Origin: Oceanobacillus zhaokaii | GTDB lineage: Bacteria; Bacillota; Bacilli; Bacillales; Amphibacillaceae | DNA length: 64,000 bases | NCBI RefSeq assembly: GCF_003352005.1 | Contig: NZ_CP024848.1 | Location: 1,187,001-1,251,000 of the forward strand | Direction: 5' to 3' | In this document: positions 25,638 to 34,230 of the stretch, piece by piece | How the letters are laid out: each line of letters opens with the position of its first letter | How positions within the stretch are numbered: the stretch's first letter is position 1 | Translations under genes and position numbers: made by a program | Notes under the pieces: generated by a model | Databases searched by the model: none | What the model saw: only the letters and a program-made list of their open reading frames with translations | What the model was told of the DNA's origin: nothing

Positions 25638-26138
25638 TTAACGATTATCTATTTTCTCCGGATTAAGATCATGGTTCATCAAGCGATGCATCGCCATGTC
25701 CTCATATTTCGTTCCAGGTTTTCCATAATTGCACCAAGGGTCAATTGAAATACCACCACGTGGAGTGAATTTACCCCATACCTCAATATAACGTGGATCA
25801 AGCAATTCAATTAAATCATTCATAATGATATTCACACAATCCTCATGAAAATCCCCATGATTTCTGAAGCTAAATAAGTATAATTTCAATGATTTACTTT
25901 CCACAATCTTTTGATCAGGTATATAAGAAATATACATTGTCGCAAAATCAGGCTGACCTGTAATTGGACATAAACTAGTAAACTCCGGGCAATTGAATTT
26001 TACAAAATAATCGCGATTGGAGTGGATATTATCTACGGATTCCAACACTTCAGGCGTATAGTCCGTTGCGTAATCCGTCTTCTGATTACCAAGCAGTGTT
26101 AAATCCTTCAAACCTTGTTCCTGGCTTCTTCCAGACAT
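25638..26138 (-). CDS. queF: NADPH-dependent 7-cyano-7-deazaguanine reductase
   Basis: QueF reduces preQ0 to preQ1. The 166-residue protein is the short unimodular type of B. subtilis. The catalytic Cys57 lies in [14 protein letters not shown] with Asp64, and the QueF NADPH/substrate motif [20 protein letters not shown] is intact. The C-terminal [19 protein letters not shown] is also typical. The start follows AGGGAGG; an upstream in-frame ATG lacks a site and would run into the leader. A preQ1-I riboswitch precedes the gene and another follows it before queC. Confidence 0.96.
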   Translation of the reverse strand: MSGRSQEQGLKDLTLLGNQKTDYATDYTPEVLESVDNIHSNRDYFVKFNCPEFTSLCPITGQPDFATMYISYIPDQKIVESKSLKLYLFSFRNHGDFHEDCVNIIMNDLIELLDPRYIEVWGKFTPRGGISIDPWCNYGKPGTKYEDMAMHRLMNHDLNPEKIDNR

Positions 26139-26202
26139 AAAAAAACCTCCCTGTATATTTTCCCAAACACAACGAGAGGTCATAGCAAACTACGATTCTA
26201 AC

Positions 26203-26233
26203 AAAAAAGCCACATCCAATATGGACATGGCTT
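26203..26233 (-). terminator. Expression-platform terminator of the queF preQ1 riboswitch
   Basis: On the minus strand AAGCCATGTCC pairs with GGATGTGGCTT, followed by TTTTGTT. Confidence 0.8.
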
Positions 26234-26248
26234 AATAGTCAATGTATC

Positions 26249-26287
26249 CATAGTTTTTTATAGAGGGTATCAGCTATGAACCTCTTC
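26249..26287 (-). promoter_or_regulatory. PreQ1-I riboswitch controlling queF
   Basis: On the minus strand AGAGGTTCATAGCTGATACC is followed by CTCTATAAAAAACTATGG. P1 is AGAGG/CCTCT. The loop is longer than in the queC copy, but the AAAAAACTA tail is the same. A terminator follows after about 15 bases. Confidence 0.88.
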
Positions 26288-26340
26288 CGATCGGGTGTTT
26301 AATTCTTATTTATCATAGCTGAGAAGGTGGAAGGTGTCAA

Positions 26341-26372
26341 GAGGACCGCGGGGACAGGCACCATGGTCCAGT
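26341..26372. repeat. Partial copy of the GGACCGTGGGGACAGG element
   Basis: Only the left end is kept (GGACCGCGGGGACAGGCACC), then a short CATGGTCC. Three complete palindromic copies lie elsewhere in the window. Confidence 0.55.
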
Positions 26373-26380
26373 ATAGATAC

Positions 26381-26629
26381 TCAACTTCCATCAAAGTTCT
26401 TGAAATAACTCCGTGACAACTGAAATAAACCTTTGTGTTGCATGTGATACTTGAGTGTAGTTGCTAAGCCAATAATTCGATAAGCATCTTCTTCCAGATT
26501 AAGTATTGTTATATTTTGTGGGGGATTTGTTAAGACAAGCCCTGGTCGAATATTAATGCCTAAGTTAGCCTGAACTAAGGCAATAATAGATTGATCCGGG
26601 TGACATGAGAATTTGATAAAAACACTAAT
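26381..26629 (-). pseudogene. C-terminal remnant of a LysR-type regulator
   Basis: The frame reads CHPDQSIIALVQANLGINIR, then PGLVLTNPPQNITILNLEED and a final LSRSYFKNFDGS. This is the pattern of the C-terminal part of a LysR effector-binding domain (DQSILALV...GLGI...P...LSRAFLDF). The helix-turn-helix and the first half of the effector domain are absent. The upstream side runs into a terminator-like hairpin, so the gene was probably cut there. Confidence 0.5.
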
Positions 26630-26635
26630 AATAAT

Positions 26636-26690
26636 ATAAGCGTGGTACCTACCATCAGACATTGTTCGATGGGGTATCACGCTTATTTTT
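26636..26690. terminator. Terminator-like hairpin with a GTGGTAC/GTATCACGC core
   Basis: AAGCGTGGTACC-type arm pairs with GGGTATCACGCTT, with an inner ACCATC/GATGG stem, followed by ATTTTTG. It shares its core with the hairpin near 17.78 kb. Confidence 0.5.
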
Positions 26691-26825
26691 GTTCCAGCTT
26701 TTATTTGATTAGATTAGTTTTACAAAAACATATGATTCATTTCCATCATTCGGAGACGGAGAATTAAATATTTATTTTCCCTTTTCCATCTATCTCAAAA
26801 ACTACCAAATTATGGTATTAAAAAA

Positions 26826-26853
26826 TTGAATATAAACATCAAGAGTATATACT
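26826..26853 (+). promoter_or_regulatory. Promoter of the Opu-type operon
   Basis: TTGAAT, 16 bases, TATACT. The transcript would start about 15 bases before the first gene. Confidence 0.5.
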
Positions 26854-26875
26854 TACCATAGAAAGGAGAGAGAGG

Positions 26876-27904
26876 ATGGTAAGAAAATGGAGATATATTT
26901 GGTCTTTTATGCTCGTTCTATTAATTGGATTAGGAATATATAGCAATGTTTCAGAAGACCAGACAAAAGCTTGTGAAAAACAAGCGATTACTATTGCTGA
27001 TGGTGGATGGGATAGTATGCAAGTACATAATTTTATAGCAGCATTCATTATTGAAAATGGCTATGATTATCCTGTTACCTTTATAAATGGCTCCTCTATT
27101 GCGACATTTACAGGACTAACAACAGGTGAAATTGATGTTTATATGGAACTTTGGTACAACAACATGGAGGAACCATACTTAGAGGCCGTAGCTGCTGGTG
27201 AAGTGGTAGAGCTTTCGACGAACCTGGTAACCGATGATCAAGGGTTTTATGTACCAACGTATGTTATTGAGGGTGATCCTGAGAACGGAATCGAACCGAT
27301 GGCACCTGATTTGAAAACAGTGGAGGATTTGAAAAAATACCCCGAGTTATTTCAAGATCCTGAAGACCCATCCAAAGGTGTAATCATAGGTGCGCCAAGT
27401 GGAACCGTTATCGATAAGGTACTGCAGGAGAAAGTTAACACTTATGGTCTAAGTGAATCCTTTAATTACTTTACGCCTGGATCTGCAGGAGCTGTCACTG
27501 CGTCGATTGCCAAGGCATTTATGAATCATGAGCCATGGGTAGGTTATCAGTGGTCACCAACATGGGCTATGGCCAAGTACGATATGACGCTTCTCGAAGA
27601 GCCTCCTTTTAATGAAGAGATTTATAATGAAAACTTTGGTACTGAATTCCCCGAAAATCCGGCTTATATTGCAGCAAATGCAGAATTTCCAGAGCGGGCA
27701 CCAGAAATTGCTGAATTTCTAAGTAACTATGAAACTTCGAGTGTTATAACCGGTGAAGCACTGCTTTATATGGAGGAACATGATGAAACACCAAGGGAAG
27801 CGGCTTTATGGTTCCTAGAAAATTATGAGGAAGTTTGGATAGAATGGCTTCCAGAAGACATTGCTGCTAAACTAAAATCTGCATTATCAGCAATGTCCTT
27901 ATAA
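26876..27904 (+). CDS. Glycine betaine/proline-type ABC transporter substrate-binding protein
   Basis: The 342-residue protein begins with a signal or anchor (RYIWSFMLVLLIGLGIYSNV) followed by an OpuAC domain: ITIADGGWDSMQVHN, FINGSSIATFTGLTTGEIDVY, MELWYNN, APSGTVIDKVLQEK, and WVGYQWSPTWAMAKYDMT, where tryptophans usually form the quaternary-amine cage. There is no standard lipobox before Cys33, so anchoring may be by the uncleaved N-terminus. It is the first gene of a three-gene operon with permease and ATPase. The likely role is uptake of betaine or a similar osmoprotectant. Confidence 0.88.
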   Translation: MVRKWRYIWSFMLVLLIGLGIYSNVSEDQTKACEKQAITIADGGWDSMQVHNFIAAFIIENGYDYPVTFINGSSIATFTGLTTGEIDVYMELWYNNMEEPYLEAVAAGEVVELSTNLVTDDQGFYVPTYVIEGDPENGIEPMAPDLKTVEDLKKYPELFQDPEDPSKGVIIGAPSGTVIDKVLQEKVNTYGLSESFNYFTPGSAGAVTASIAKAFMNHEPWVGYQWSPTWAMAKYDMTLLEEPPFNEEIYNENFGTEFPENPAYIAANAEFPERAPEIAEFLSNYETSSVITGEALLYMEEHDETPREAALWFLENYEEVWIEWLPEDIAAKLKSALSAMSL

Positions 27905-27932
27905 GCAAGAAAAAGGGGGGGGAGGCTTACCG

Positions 27933-28805
27933 ATGTTTGAATTTCCAGAAAAACTAACTTTCCATATCGGAAATTATATTGATATTCTAGTTAATTGGCT
28001 AACCGTTCATTGGGCGGGATTTTTTGATGCGATTAAAACAGGACTTTTATGGGTGTTTGTTAATTTGAATGACTTTCTCTTATGGGTTCCTTGGTGGTAC
28101 TTTATTCTGGTTATTTTCTTGCTTGCTAGCCAATATAAATCGATTGGATCGGGTATTCTTTACAGTGTCTTTTTATTTTTAATCGGTCTGTTTGGATTGT
28201 GGGAAGCGACGATGTATACATTAACGATTGTTATTGCAAGTGTGGTTATTACGATCATTATTGGGTTACCCCTTGGGATTATCATGGCTTCCAGTAATCG
28301 ATTTGAAACCTTTATTAAACCACTGCTCGATGCAATGCAAACAATGCCATCCTTTGTTTATCTTATTCCAGGAATCTTTTTCTTCGGTTTGGGACTTGTT
28401 CCTGGTGTGCTTTCTACGATTATTTATGCGCTGCCGCCAATTATGCGTCTAACGAATTTGGCGATTCGTGGGGTTCCGCGAGAAGTGGTAGAGGCGGCTT
28501 TATCATTTGGTCCGTCGAAATGGCAGTTACTGAGAAAGGTGCAGATTCCTCAAGCACTGCCAACGATCATGACTGGTGTGAACCAGACAACGATGATGGC
28601 ACTCGCGATGGTTGTTGTTGCTTCCATGGTAGGTGTCGAAGGTCTTGGCTTGGAAGTGTTATCAGCTTTAAATCGAATTGACGTTGCAAAAGGATTTGAA
28701 GCAGGGATTAGTATCGTATTTATCGCAATTATCATTGACCGGTTAACAATAGCTATTTCTAATAAAACGCAAAGCAGGACGAGAAAGGGGACACACTTAA
28801 GGTGA
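27933..28805 (+). CDS. Glycine betaine/proline-type ABC transporter permease
   Basis: A 290-residue permease with about seven membrane segments. It contains [20 protein letters not shown] and the EAA-type cytoplasmic loop [20 protein letters not shown] plus [20 protein letters not shown], followed by [15 protein letters not shown], all typical of OpuAB/ProW. A GGGGGGGAGG site precedes the ATG. It lies 28 bases after the binding-protein gene, and its last codons overlap the ATPase start. Confidence 0.9.
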   Translation: MFEFPEKLTFHIGNYIDILVNWLTVHWAGFFDAIKTGLLWVFVNLNDFLLWVPWWYFILVIFLLASQYKSIGSGILYSVFLFLIGLFGLWEATMYTLTIVIASVVITIIIGLPLGIIMASSNRFETFIKPLLDAMQTMPSFVYLIPGIFFFGLGLVPGVLSTIIYALPPIMRLTNLAIRGVPREVVEAALSFGPSKWQLLRKVQIPQALPTIMTGVNQTTMMALAMVVVASMVGVEGLGLEVLSALNRIDVAKGFEAGISIVFIAIIIDRLTIAISNKTQSRTRKGTHLR

Positions 28806-29971
28806 CATTTAAATTAGAAATAAAGAACGTATCTAAAATATTTGGCCCGCGTCCCAGAAAACATCTTCGCCATCTGGAGGACGGTCTGACAAAAGAGGAG
28901 TTTTTTAAAAAGACAGGCCACACAGTAGGGATCCGTAATGTTTCCTTCGAAGTGGAAGAGGGCGAATTATTTGTGATTATGGGACTCTCTGGAAGTGGAA
29001 AGTCGACGCTAATTCGCTGTATTAATCTTTTGAATGAACCAACTGCTGGGAGTATTTTGGTAGATGGAGAGGATATTACGAAATATAATACCCATGAACT
29101 GCAGGAATTCAGACAAAATAAAATTGCGATGGTATTCCAGAACTTCGGGCTGTTTAGTCATATGACTGTATCAGAAAATGTTGGCTATGGATTAGAGATC
29201 CGGAAGATTCCATCAAAAGAACAAGTGGAAATTATCAAAACAAGTATCGAAACAGTAGGATTAAAAGGCTGGGAGGATAAATATCCAGATGAGCTAAGCG
29301 GGGGAATGCAGCAGCGTGTTGGTCTTGCACGGGCACTTGCGAATGATCCAGATATCTTATTGATGGATGAACCATTTAGTGCACTCGACCCGTTAAATCG
29401 CAGCGAAATGCAGCTGGAATTACTAGAGTTACAGCAAAAGTTAAAGAAAACCATTATTTTTATCACACATGATGTCAACGAAGCGTTTAAGATGGGGAAC
29501 CGTGTTGCCGTAATGAAAGATGGACAATTCGAGCAAATCAGCACACCCTTAGATATTCTTAAAAATCCAGCAAATGCTTATATCAAAGAATTTATAAAAG
29601 ACATTGATCGTACGAAATTTATTCAAGCAGGCAACATCATGATGGAGCCGGGTACTGAGATTTATATGGAAGATAGCTTGCGGACCGTAATCGATAAATT
29701 ACAGATTAATGGATTTGAGAGAAGCTATGTCATTAATCAGAAAAAAGAAGTACAAGGAATTGTTTCGCTTGATGATGCGCTGCTCGCGCTCGAGACAGGA
29801 AAAGAATTGATACATATCATGAAAAATGACTATGAGACGGTTGCATCAGTTGTGTATATCCAAGACCTGCTTGATCAATCGATAAATAGTCGCTATCCGC
29901 TTGCGATAGTAGAGAATGACAAGCTCGTTGGTGTTTTGCCGAAAGAGAAGATTCTGGCTAGCTTGGTGTAG
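28802..29971 (+). CDS. Glycine betaine/proline-type ABC transporter ATPase with CBS domains
   Basis: The 389-residue protein has Walker [15 protein letters not shown], the Q-loop [12 protein letters not shown], signature [15 protein letters not shown], Walker [14 protein letters not shown] and switch ITHDVNEAF. The last 110 residues form a CBS pair ([20 protein letters not shown]...GIVSLDDAL...VVYIQDLL...[11 protein letters not shown]), which in OpuA-type transporters senses ionic strength. The start is GTG, overlapping the permease stop by four bases (GTGA). The order binding protein, permease, ATPase is the reverse of B. subtilis opuA. Confidence 0.93.
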   Translation: MTFKLEIKNVSKIFGPRPRKHLRHLEDGLTKEEFFKKTGHTVGIRNVSFEVEEGELFVIMGLSGSGKSTLIRCINLLNEPTAGSILVDGEDITKYNTHELQEFRQNKIAMVFQNFGLFSHMTVSENVGYGLEIRKIPSKEQVEIIKTSIETVGLKGWEDKYPDELSGGMQQRVGLARALANDPDILLMDEPFSALDPLNRSEMQLELLELQQKLKKTIIFITHDVNEAFKMGNRVAVMKDGQFEQISTPLDILKNPANAYIKEFIKDIDRTKFIQAGNIMMEPGTEIYMEDSLRTVIDKLQINGFERSYVINQKKEVQGIVSLDDALLALETGKELIHIMKNDYETVASVVYIQDLLDQSINSRYPLAIVENDKLVGVLPKEKILASLV

Positions 29972-29977
29972 GAAAGA

Positions 29978-30082
29978 GGACCGTGGGAGGACCGTGGGAG
30001 GACCGTGGGGACAGGTTCCTTGACCCAATTAGTCTTTAGGTTAATTATGGGACGATGAACCTGTCCCCGTGGCCCACCCGTG
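29978..30082. repeat. Palindromic GGACCGTGGGGACAGG element with iterated left end
   Basis: GGACCGTGGGA is repeated, then GGACCGTGGGGACAGGTTC, CTTGACCCAATTAG, a loop, TATGGGACGATGAACCTG and TCCCCGTGGCCCACC. The outer halves are inverted repeats, so RNA from either strand would fold into one long hairpin. It fills the gap between the ATPase and the convergent TetR gene and probably also ends transcription. Confidence 0.75.
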
Positions 30083-30087
30083 GCCCA

Positions 30088-30687
30088 TTAATCCTCCCCA
30101 ACAAACCTAACCGAAGCAATATGCGTCCGCGACAACTTAATAACCTCCTCAATAAACGCTTTCTGGGAAGCTTCAAACCCCGTATTAATCCAATTAGATA
30201 GCAAACCATAAAATCCATATGCAGTGTAACGCGTAAAATAATCCATATTGACTGGTAAATTATTAATCGTCTCAAATTGAAACTTTTCCTGATAGATTTT
30301 TATGATAGTCTGCGGAAATCTTGTATGCAATTCTGGAATGGTATCTTGATAGGTTATTAACTCAAAAAAGTTACGATTCTCATAAATATAGGAAATGATG
30401 TTAAAGGATCTTGCAGTCAGATGATCTGTAGTGACCTTTTGTTTCGATTGATATGGTTTTCCAACAGCTTCAATAATTCCTTCAAGCATAATGCAAAGCA
30501 GATCTTCCGCTAATTCGTACTTATCCTGGTAATGGATATAGAAGGTGCTTCGGTTGTATTTGGCATAACCGACAATATCTTTGACGGTAACAGAATGGAA
30601 GCCCTTTTCTTTAATTAAGGCGATGAGTGCTAGCTGCATGTGTTCTTTTGTTCGGTTTTGACGTGGAGTTGAAAGTTGTTCAACCAT
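30088..30687 (-). CDS. TetR family transcriptional regulator
   Basis: The 199-residue protein has an N-terminal TetR DNA-binding domain: a helix with HMQLALIALIKEKGFHSVTV followed by KDIVGYAKYNRSTFYIHYQDK, the recognition helix block. The C-terminal part (about 70-199) resembles the all-helical C-terminal domain of DhaS/YcfQ-like regulators. It is divergent from SDR copy 2, with a palindromic operator between them, so it very likely represses that gene and itself. The ATG follows CGGAGG. The inducer is unknown. Confidence 0.88.
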   Translation of the reverse strand: MVEQLSTPRQNRTKEHMQLALIALIKEKGFHSVTVKDIVGYAKYNRSTFYIHYQDKYELAEDLLCIMLEGIIEAVGKPYQSKQKVTTDHLTARSFNIISYIYENRNFFELITYQDTIPELHTRFPQTIIKIYQEKFQFETINNLPVNMDYFTRYTAYGFYGLLSNWINTGFEASQKAFIEEVIKLSRTHIASVRFVGED

Positions 30688-30720
30688 TTGGATACCTCCG
30701 ATAAACATTTTTATATTAAA

Positions 30721-30749
30721 TGTATAGTAAATAGACGATAATACATCAA
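30721..30749 (-). promoter_or_regulatory. Promoter of the TetR gene
   Basis: On the minus strand TTGATG, 17 bases, TATACA. It directly adjoins the palindromic operator. Confidence 0.55.
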
Positions 30750-30750
30750 A

Positions 30751-30767
30751 TGTCTATCTAATAGACA
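30751..30767. promoter_or_regulatory. Likely TetR operator
   Basis: TGTCTATCTAATAGACA is a perfect 7-base inverted repeat around a 3-base centre. A related half-site AATAGACGATA lies about 20 bases to the left, inside the TetR promoter. The site abuts the -35 of the TetR gene and lies upstream of the SDR -35. Confidence 0.65.
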
Positions 30768-30786
30768 GAGATGAAGATATTGATGA

Positions 30787-30815
30787 TTGGATTACTAAAG
30801 GTAACCAACTATAAT
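30787..30815 (+). promoter_or_regulatory. Promoter of SDR copy 2
   Basis: TTGGAT, 17 bases, TATAAT, about 62 bases before the ATG. Confidence 0.55.
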
Positions 30816-30877
30816 AAGTATAACAAACTATTTAAATAATAGGTTGTCTAAAATAGATTATATAGGGGGAATCAACA

Positions 30878-31615
30878 ATGGGTAAACTACAAGATAAAGT
30901 AGCTGTCATCACTGGTGGGGTATCTGGAATCGGTGCTGCAACAGCGCGTTTATTTGCTGCTGAAGGGGCAAAATTAGTTTTAGTAGATTTTAATGAAGAA
31001 AAAGGTACTGCTTTTGAAGCAGAATTAAAATCTCAAGGTACAGAAGCTGTTTTCGTAAAAGCTGATGTCACGAATGAAAACGATGTTAAAAATATTTATG
31101 ATAAAGCATTATCAACATATGGTAAAGTTGATATTCTATTTAACAATGCTGGAATTGGTGCTGTTAAACCAACTGAAGAATTAACTTATGCCGAATGGAG
31201 AAAAACGGTGGAAGTTGATTTAGATGGTGTATTCTTAGTTGCACAAGCTGCAATCAAAGAATTCTTGAAAGCTGGTGGCGGCGTAATTGTTAACACTGCT
31301 TCTATGTATGGTTGGGTTGGATCACCTGGTAGTGCAGCATACAACGCAGCAAAAGCTGGTGTGATAAACTTAACTCGTTCTCTTGGCTTAGAATATGCTG
31401 AACGCAATATCCGTGTAAATGCACTATGCCCAGGATTCATTGAAACACCAATCCTAGGTGAAACAGATAGAGAGTTCCTAACAAATGCTACCCCAATGAA
31501 ACGTCTAGGTAAAGCAGAGGAAATGGCAAAAGCTGTATTATTTATGGCAAGCGAAGACTCTTCTTTCATGACTGGTAACAGCCTAATTGTTGACGGTGGC
31601 TATACAGCACAATAA
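30878..31615 (+). CDS. Short-chain dehydrogenase/reductase (SDR copy 2), TetR-linked
   Basis: This is the 245-residue twin of the SDR at 13.1 kb, with about 15 substitutions, none in the glycine motif TGGVSGIG, NNAG, or catalytic Ser142/Tyr155/Lys159. The ribosome site is a weaker AGGGGGA here. The upstream region is unrelated to that of copy 1 and carries a TetR operator, so the copies are probably expressed under different conditions. The substrate is unknown. The pairing with a TetR regulator suggests a detoxification or catabolic role. Confidence 0.9.
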   Translation: MGKLQDKVAVITGGVSGIGAATARLFAAEGAKLVLVDFNEEKGTAFEAELKSQGTEAVFVKADVTNENDVKNIYDKALSTYGKVDILFNNAGIGAVKPTEELTYAEWRKTVEVDLDGVFLVAQAAIKEFLKAGGGVIVNTASMYGWVGSPGSAAYNAAKAGVINLTRSLGLEYAERNIRVNALCPGFIETPILGETDREFLTNATPMKRLGKAEEMAKAVLFMASEDSSFMTGNSLIVDGGYTAQ

Positions 31616-31632
31616 TAGATTAATATAGGATA

Positions 31633-31674
31633 GAGAATCCATTTTGAATTTAGTTCAGAATGGGTTCTTTTTTT
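31633..31674 (+). terminator. Terminator after SDR copy 2
   Basis: GAATCCATTTTGAA pairs with TTCAGAATGGGTTC, followed by seven T residues. It is homologous to the terminator after SDR copy 1. Confidence 0.8.
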
Positions 31675-31690
31675 ATTGCTTAAATCTGGA

Positions 31691-31768
31691 AGGACCGTGG
31701 GGACAGGTTCCTTATCCCAATTAGTTTTTGATTAACTATGGGACGATAAACCTGTCCCCGTGGACCTG
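31691..31768. repeat. Palindromic GGACCGTGGGGACAGG element
   Basis: A clean copy of about 78 bases: GGACCGTGGGGACAGGTTC, CTTATCCCAATTAG, a short loop, TATGGGACGATAAACCTG, TCCCCGTGGACC. The outer 19 bases are near-perfect inverted repeats. Confidence 0.8.
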
Positions 31769-31858
31769 CTAATTCATAGGTGAATCGCTTGAAATAAATT
31801 TGTCGTAATAATTTATTGCAAACGGTAGAAAATAGGATGAGGAAAGGAGGGATTACAA

Positions 31859-32248
31859 ATGTCTGTCAAAAATTGGTTAACAGGACTAGCGGCTTTACTG
31901 GCGGTGTTTATGGTTATGTCTATTCCAGGCCCACTAAATGTGTTAGCAAAATCCGGAGTCGAAGCACAGCCTATGGAAATGGTAAATGAGATTGTTGTCG
32001 AGTTGAACGATAATTACTTTAATCCAGATGTAATTACTATTTCAAATGGAAAAACGACAAAGCTGAAAATCAAAAATGTAGGTAAAAAAGAACATACCTT
32101 CACGGTTGAAAAGCTAGGTATTGACGTCGAACTCCAGCCGGGTAAAGAGAAAACCATTACCGTAAAACCAGAAAATCCTGGTACATATGAACTCATATGT
32201 CGATTCCATTATCAGGAAGGAATGGTTGGAAAAGTAATTGTAGAATAA
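31859..32248 (+). CDS. Secreted cupredoxin-domain (type 1 copper) protein
   Basis: The 129-residue protein has a signal peptide (WLTGLAALLAVFMVMSIPGP), then a single cupredoxin domain. The four likely type 1 copper ligands are visible as His79 (KKEHTF), Cys114, His117 and Met122 (ICRFHYQEGMVG). It is probably a small extracellular or membrane-associated electron carrier or copper-binding protein. The ATG is preceded by AAAGGAGG. No oxidase gene is adjacent. It ends at a hairpin shared with the convergent EamA gene. Confidence 0.85.
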   Translation: MSVKNWLTGLAALLAVFMVMSIPGPLNVLAKSGVEAQPMEMVNEIVVELNDNYFNPDVITISNGKTTKLKIKNVGKKEHTFTVEKLGIDVELQPGKEKTITVKPENPGTYELICRFHYQEGMVGKVIVE

Positions 32249-32256
32249 AAAGAATA

Positions 32257-32297
32257 AATAGCGATAGTCTAGCCGGAAAGCTATTCTATCGCTATTC
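32257..32297. terminator. Bidirectional terminator between cupredoxin and EamA genes
   Basis: AATAGCGATAG pairs with CTATCGCTATT across an 18-base loop, flanked by an A-run on the left and T-rich DNA on the right. Confidence 0.75.
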
Positions 32298-32302
32298 TAT
32301 AT

Positions 32303-33181
32303 TTATGTATTTTTTACGATGCGTTTTCCATGCAAGCTTGGCTTCAATTCCGTTATTAAAATAGCGAACATAATTAAAGCGGCGCCTGTAATCATATGCC
32401 CTGTAAGTACCTCTTGTAAAAACAGGACGGATAGTACCATTCCAAAAAATGATTCTAAAGAAAGGATAATCGCACCCTTTGTTGCAGTTGTATACTTAAA
32501 AGCAACATTTTGACAAACGTAGGCAATTGTTGTTGAAAATATTGCTAAGTAGATGATTGAATACATGGCTTCTTTTTCAAAGGTTACTGGAATATCGCCT
32601 TGAATAAGAACTGCAACAACACCTATAAGGGATGCGGTGATAAATTGGACGATGGTTAGTGAAATCGCATCTTCTTTTTTAACAAAATGATTCGTATAAA
32701 AAATATCAAAAGCAAAGGCTACTGCACAGGCAAGCGATAATGCATCCCCGATATTAATTGTCATAGATCCTTGTAGAGATATGAAGCCAATACCGATAAT
32801 TGCTATGATGGACCCGACTGTTTCATAGCGATCCACTTTGCGTTTATAAACCATATAAGCAATTAATGGGACAATCACAACATTTACTGCGGTTAGAAAA
32901 GCATTTTTAGATGGTGTGGTGTATTCCAAGCCAACCGTTTGCAAGGCGAATCCAATATATAAAATAGTTCCTAAGATTGCTCCTTTCCAAACAATCGACT
33001 TCGTAAAGGTTTTGAATTTCTTTCTGAAAAATAGTGAAAGGATAATGGCAGCTAAAACAAATCTCCCAGCCATAACTTGATAAGCTGTTAAATATTGTAA
33101 AGCGATTGCTGTAACAACAAACCCACTGCCCCAAACTATAGCTGTAATAAGCAGCATTCCGTCTCCGATATATTGTTTCAT
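32303..33181 (-). CDS. EamA/DMT family transporter
   Basis: The 292-residue protein has ten membrane segments in two EamA repeats. The first repeat contains AIVWGSGFVVTAIALQYLTAYQVM and TPSKNAFLTAVNVVIVPL. The second contains TTIAYVCQNVAFKYTTATKGAIILSLESFFG. Proteins like this export amino acids or metabolites, and the substrate is not visible. The gene stands alone and starts after an AGGAGAG-type site. Confidence 0.85.
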   Translation of the reverse strand: MKQYIGDGMLLITAIVWGSGFVVTAIALQYLTAYQVMAGRFVLAAIILSLFFRKKFKTFTKSIVWKGAILGTILYIGFALQTVGLEYTTPSKNAFLTAVNVVIVPLIAYMVYKRKVDRYETVGSIIAIIGIGFISLQGSMTINIGDALSLACAVAFAFDIFYTNHFVKKEDAISLTIVQFITASLIGVVAVLIQGDIPVTFEKEAMYSIIYLAIFSTTIAYVCQNVAFKYTTATKGAIILSLESFFGMVLSVLFLQEVLTGHMITGAALIMFAILITELKPSLHGKRIVKNT

Positions 33182-33701
33182 CTTGTCTCTCCTAGCTCTC
33201 CTGTACTTTTCCTATCTATAATAGAGATGTTATAAGGAGAAATAAATTTTCATTTAGTGTGATTATAAAACAAACTAAATAAAATTGGTTAAAATTGATA
33301 CGATAATAACAAAGTTTTTTGACCATATGTATATGGCATTTAATAAATGTAGATTTGGCAGTATGATTAATAGAGTTAATGCAATTAGAATATGGCTTCA
33401 TTGCATATTGAGGTATTTTTATTCAATGAACTTCTCAACTGTTCAACTACCATGAAAGTTTACATCCGAAAATCCTAAAAAGACAAAAACAAACTTTCAT
33501 TCCCTTGGCGTATCGCTGATTTTGCGATACATGGTGACTAAAGGGCAGGTTAGTTGAAGTTTAGGGGGAATCTTATCGATCAGCTTTTTTTGAAAATTGA
33601 ACCAAAAAGCGATGTAAGAGGAATTAATTTATTTATTGTGTCCTATGTAAAAATGCAGACCACTAAGGTAGTCAGCCTCAACTAGGAATACCTAATTTAA
33701 A
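33182..33701. other. Intergenic region with a dispersed repeat
   Basis: Contains GTATCGCTGATTTTGCGATAC as a small hairpin and then GACTAAAGGGCAGGTTAGTTGAAG, read in two parts as GACTAAAGGGCAG and GTTAGTTGAAG. This is a copy of the dispersed element. No gene was recognised. Confidence 0.5.
33512..33562 (+). repeat. Copy of the CAGTTTAGTTGAA dispersed element
   Basis: A small hairpin GTATCGC/GCGATAC followed by CTAAAGGGCAGGTTAGTTGA, the same order (hairpin, then conserved block) as in the copy at 5.3 kb. Confidence 0.5.
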
Positions 33702-33815
33702 TTAGTAACCACCATGGACAAAGGAAGCACCAACAATGATTAAAAGGATAAATAGGACAACGATTAGTACTAAATCCATACCATGACCATATCCTCTATA
33801 TCCACCTCCACTCAT
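33702..33815 (-). CDS. YjcZ-type sporulation-associated small protein
   Basis: The 37-residue protein begins [20 protein letters not shown] and ends [16 protein letters not shown] glycine/tyrosine-rich head followed by one membrane segment and a short tail is typical of the YjcZ/YtrI-like tiny proteins that Bacillaceae make during sporulation. A perfect AAGGAGGTG site precedes the ATG. Its role in the spore is unknown. It is a single gene in a long intergenic region. Confidence 0.85.
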   Translation of the reverse strand: MSGGGYRGYGHGMDLVLIVVLFILLIIVGASFVHGGY

Positions 33816-34230
33816 AGCTTACACCTCCTTCTTTGAAGTTAGTACAGTATATGTAACTGAATTTAGCATGGTTGGACAATTGACTTTATTATAAATTAAA
33901 GGACACCCATCATAATGAGTGTTCAGGATGTATAAATATGGTGTAGATGGTGGTTAACTTAGTTTATGCGTAAAATACCAATATGAAATGGACAAGAGTG
34001 GATTTAATAGGTAGTAATTCGCATAAATTGTGAACTAATACACTTAAACAAGGAGTTCGTCATTGTGACGGTCTTCTTTTTGCTATCAAGGCAGTTTGTG
34101 GTATAAAATGACAAATTCACGGAAATGAGCCACTTTATTTTAAGCTAACGTTCTTTAAATACATTAAATAAATAAAATAGAATGATAAAGAAATAAAAAG
34201 AGAAGGAACCAGGAATTTCTAAGGAAGGTT
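33816..34230. other. Intergenic region with a weak repeat copy
   Basis: Upstream of the YjcZ-type gene and of the next membrane protein gene. A diverged copy of the dispersed element (GTTCGTCATTGTGACGGTC hairpin and a GGCAGTTTGT block) lies around 34,050-34,105. Nothing else was recognised. Confidence 0.45.

Noticed and set aside
26636..26690. T-box leader remnant (GTGGTAC hairpin)
   Set aside because: The GGGTGGNACCGCG antiterminator box and the specifier stem are absent, so it is reported only as a hairpin.
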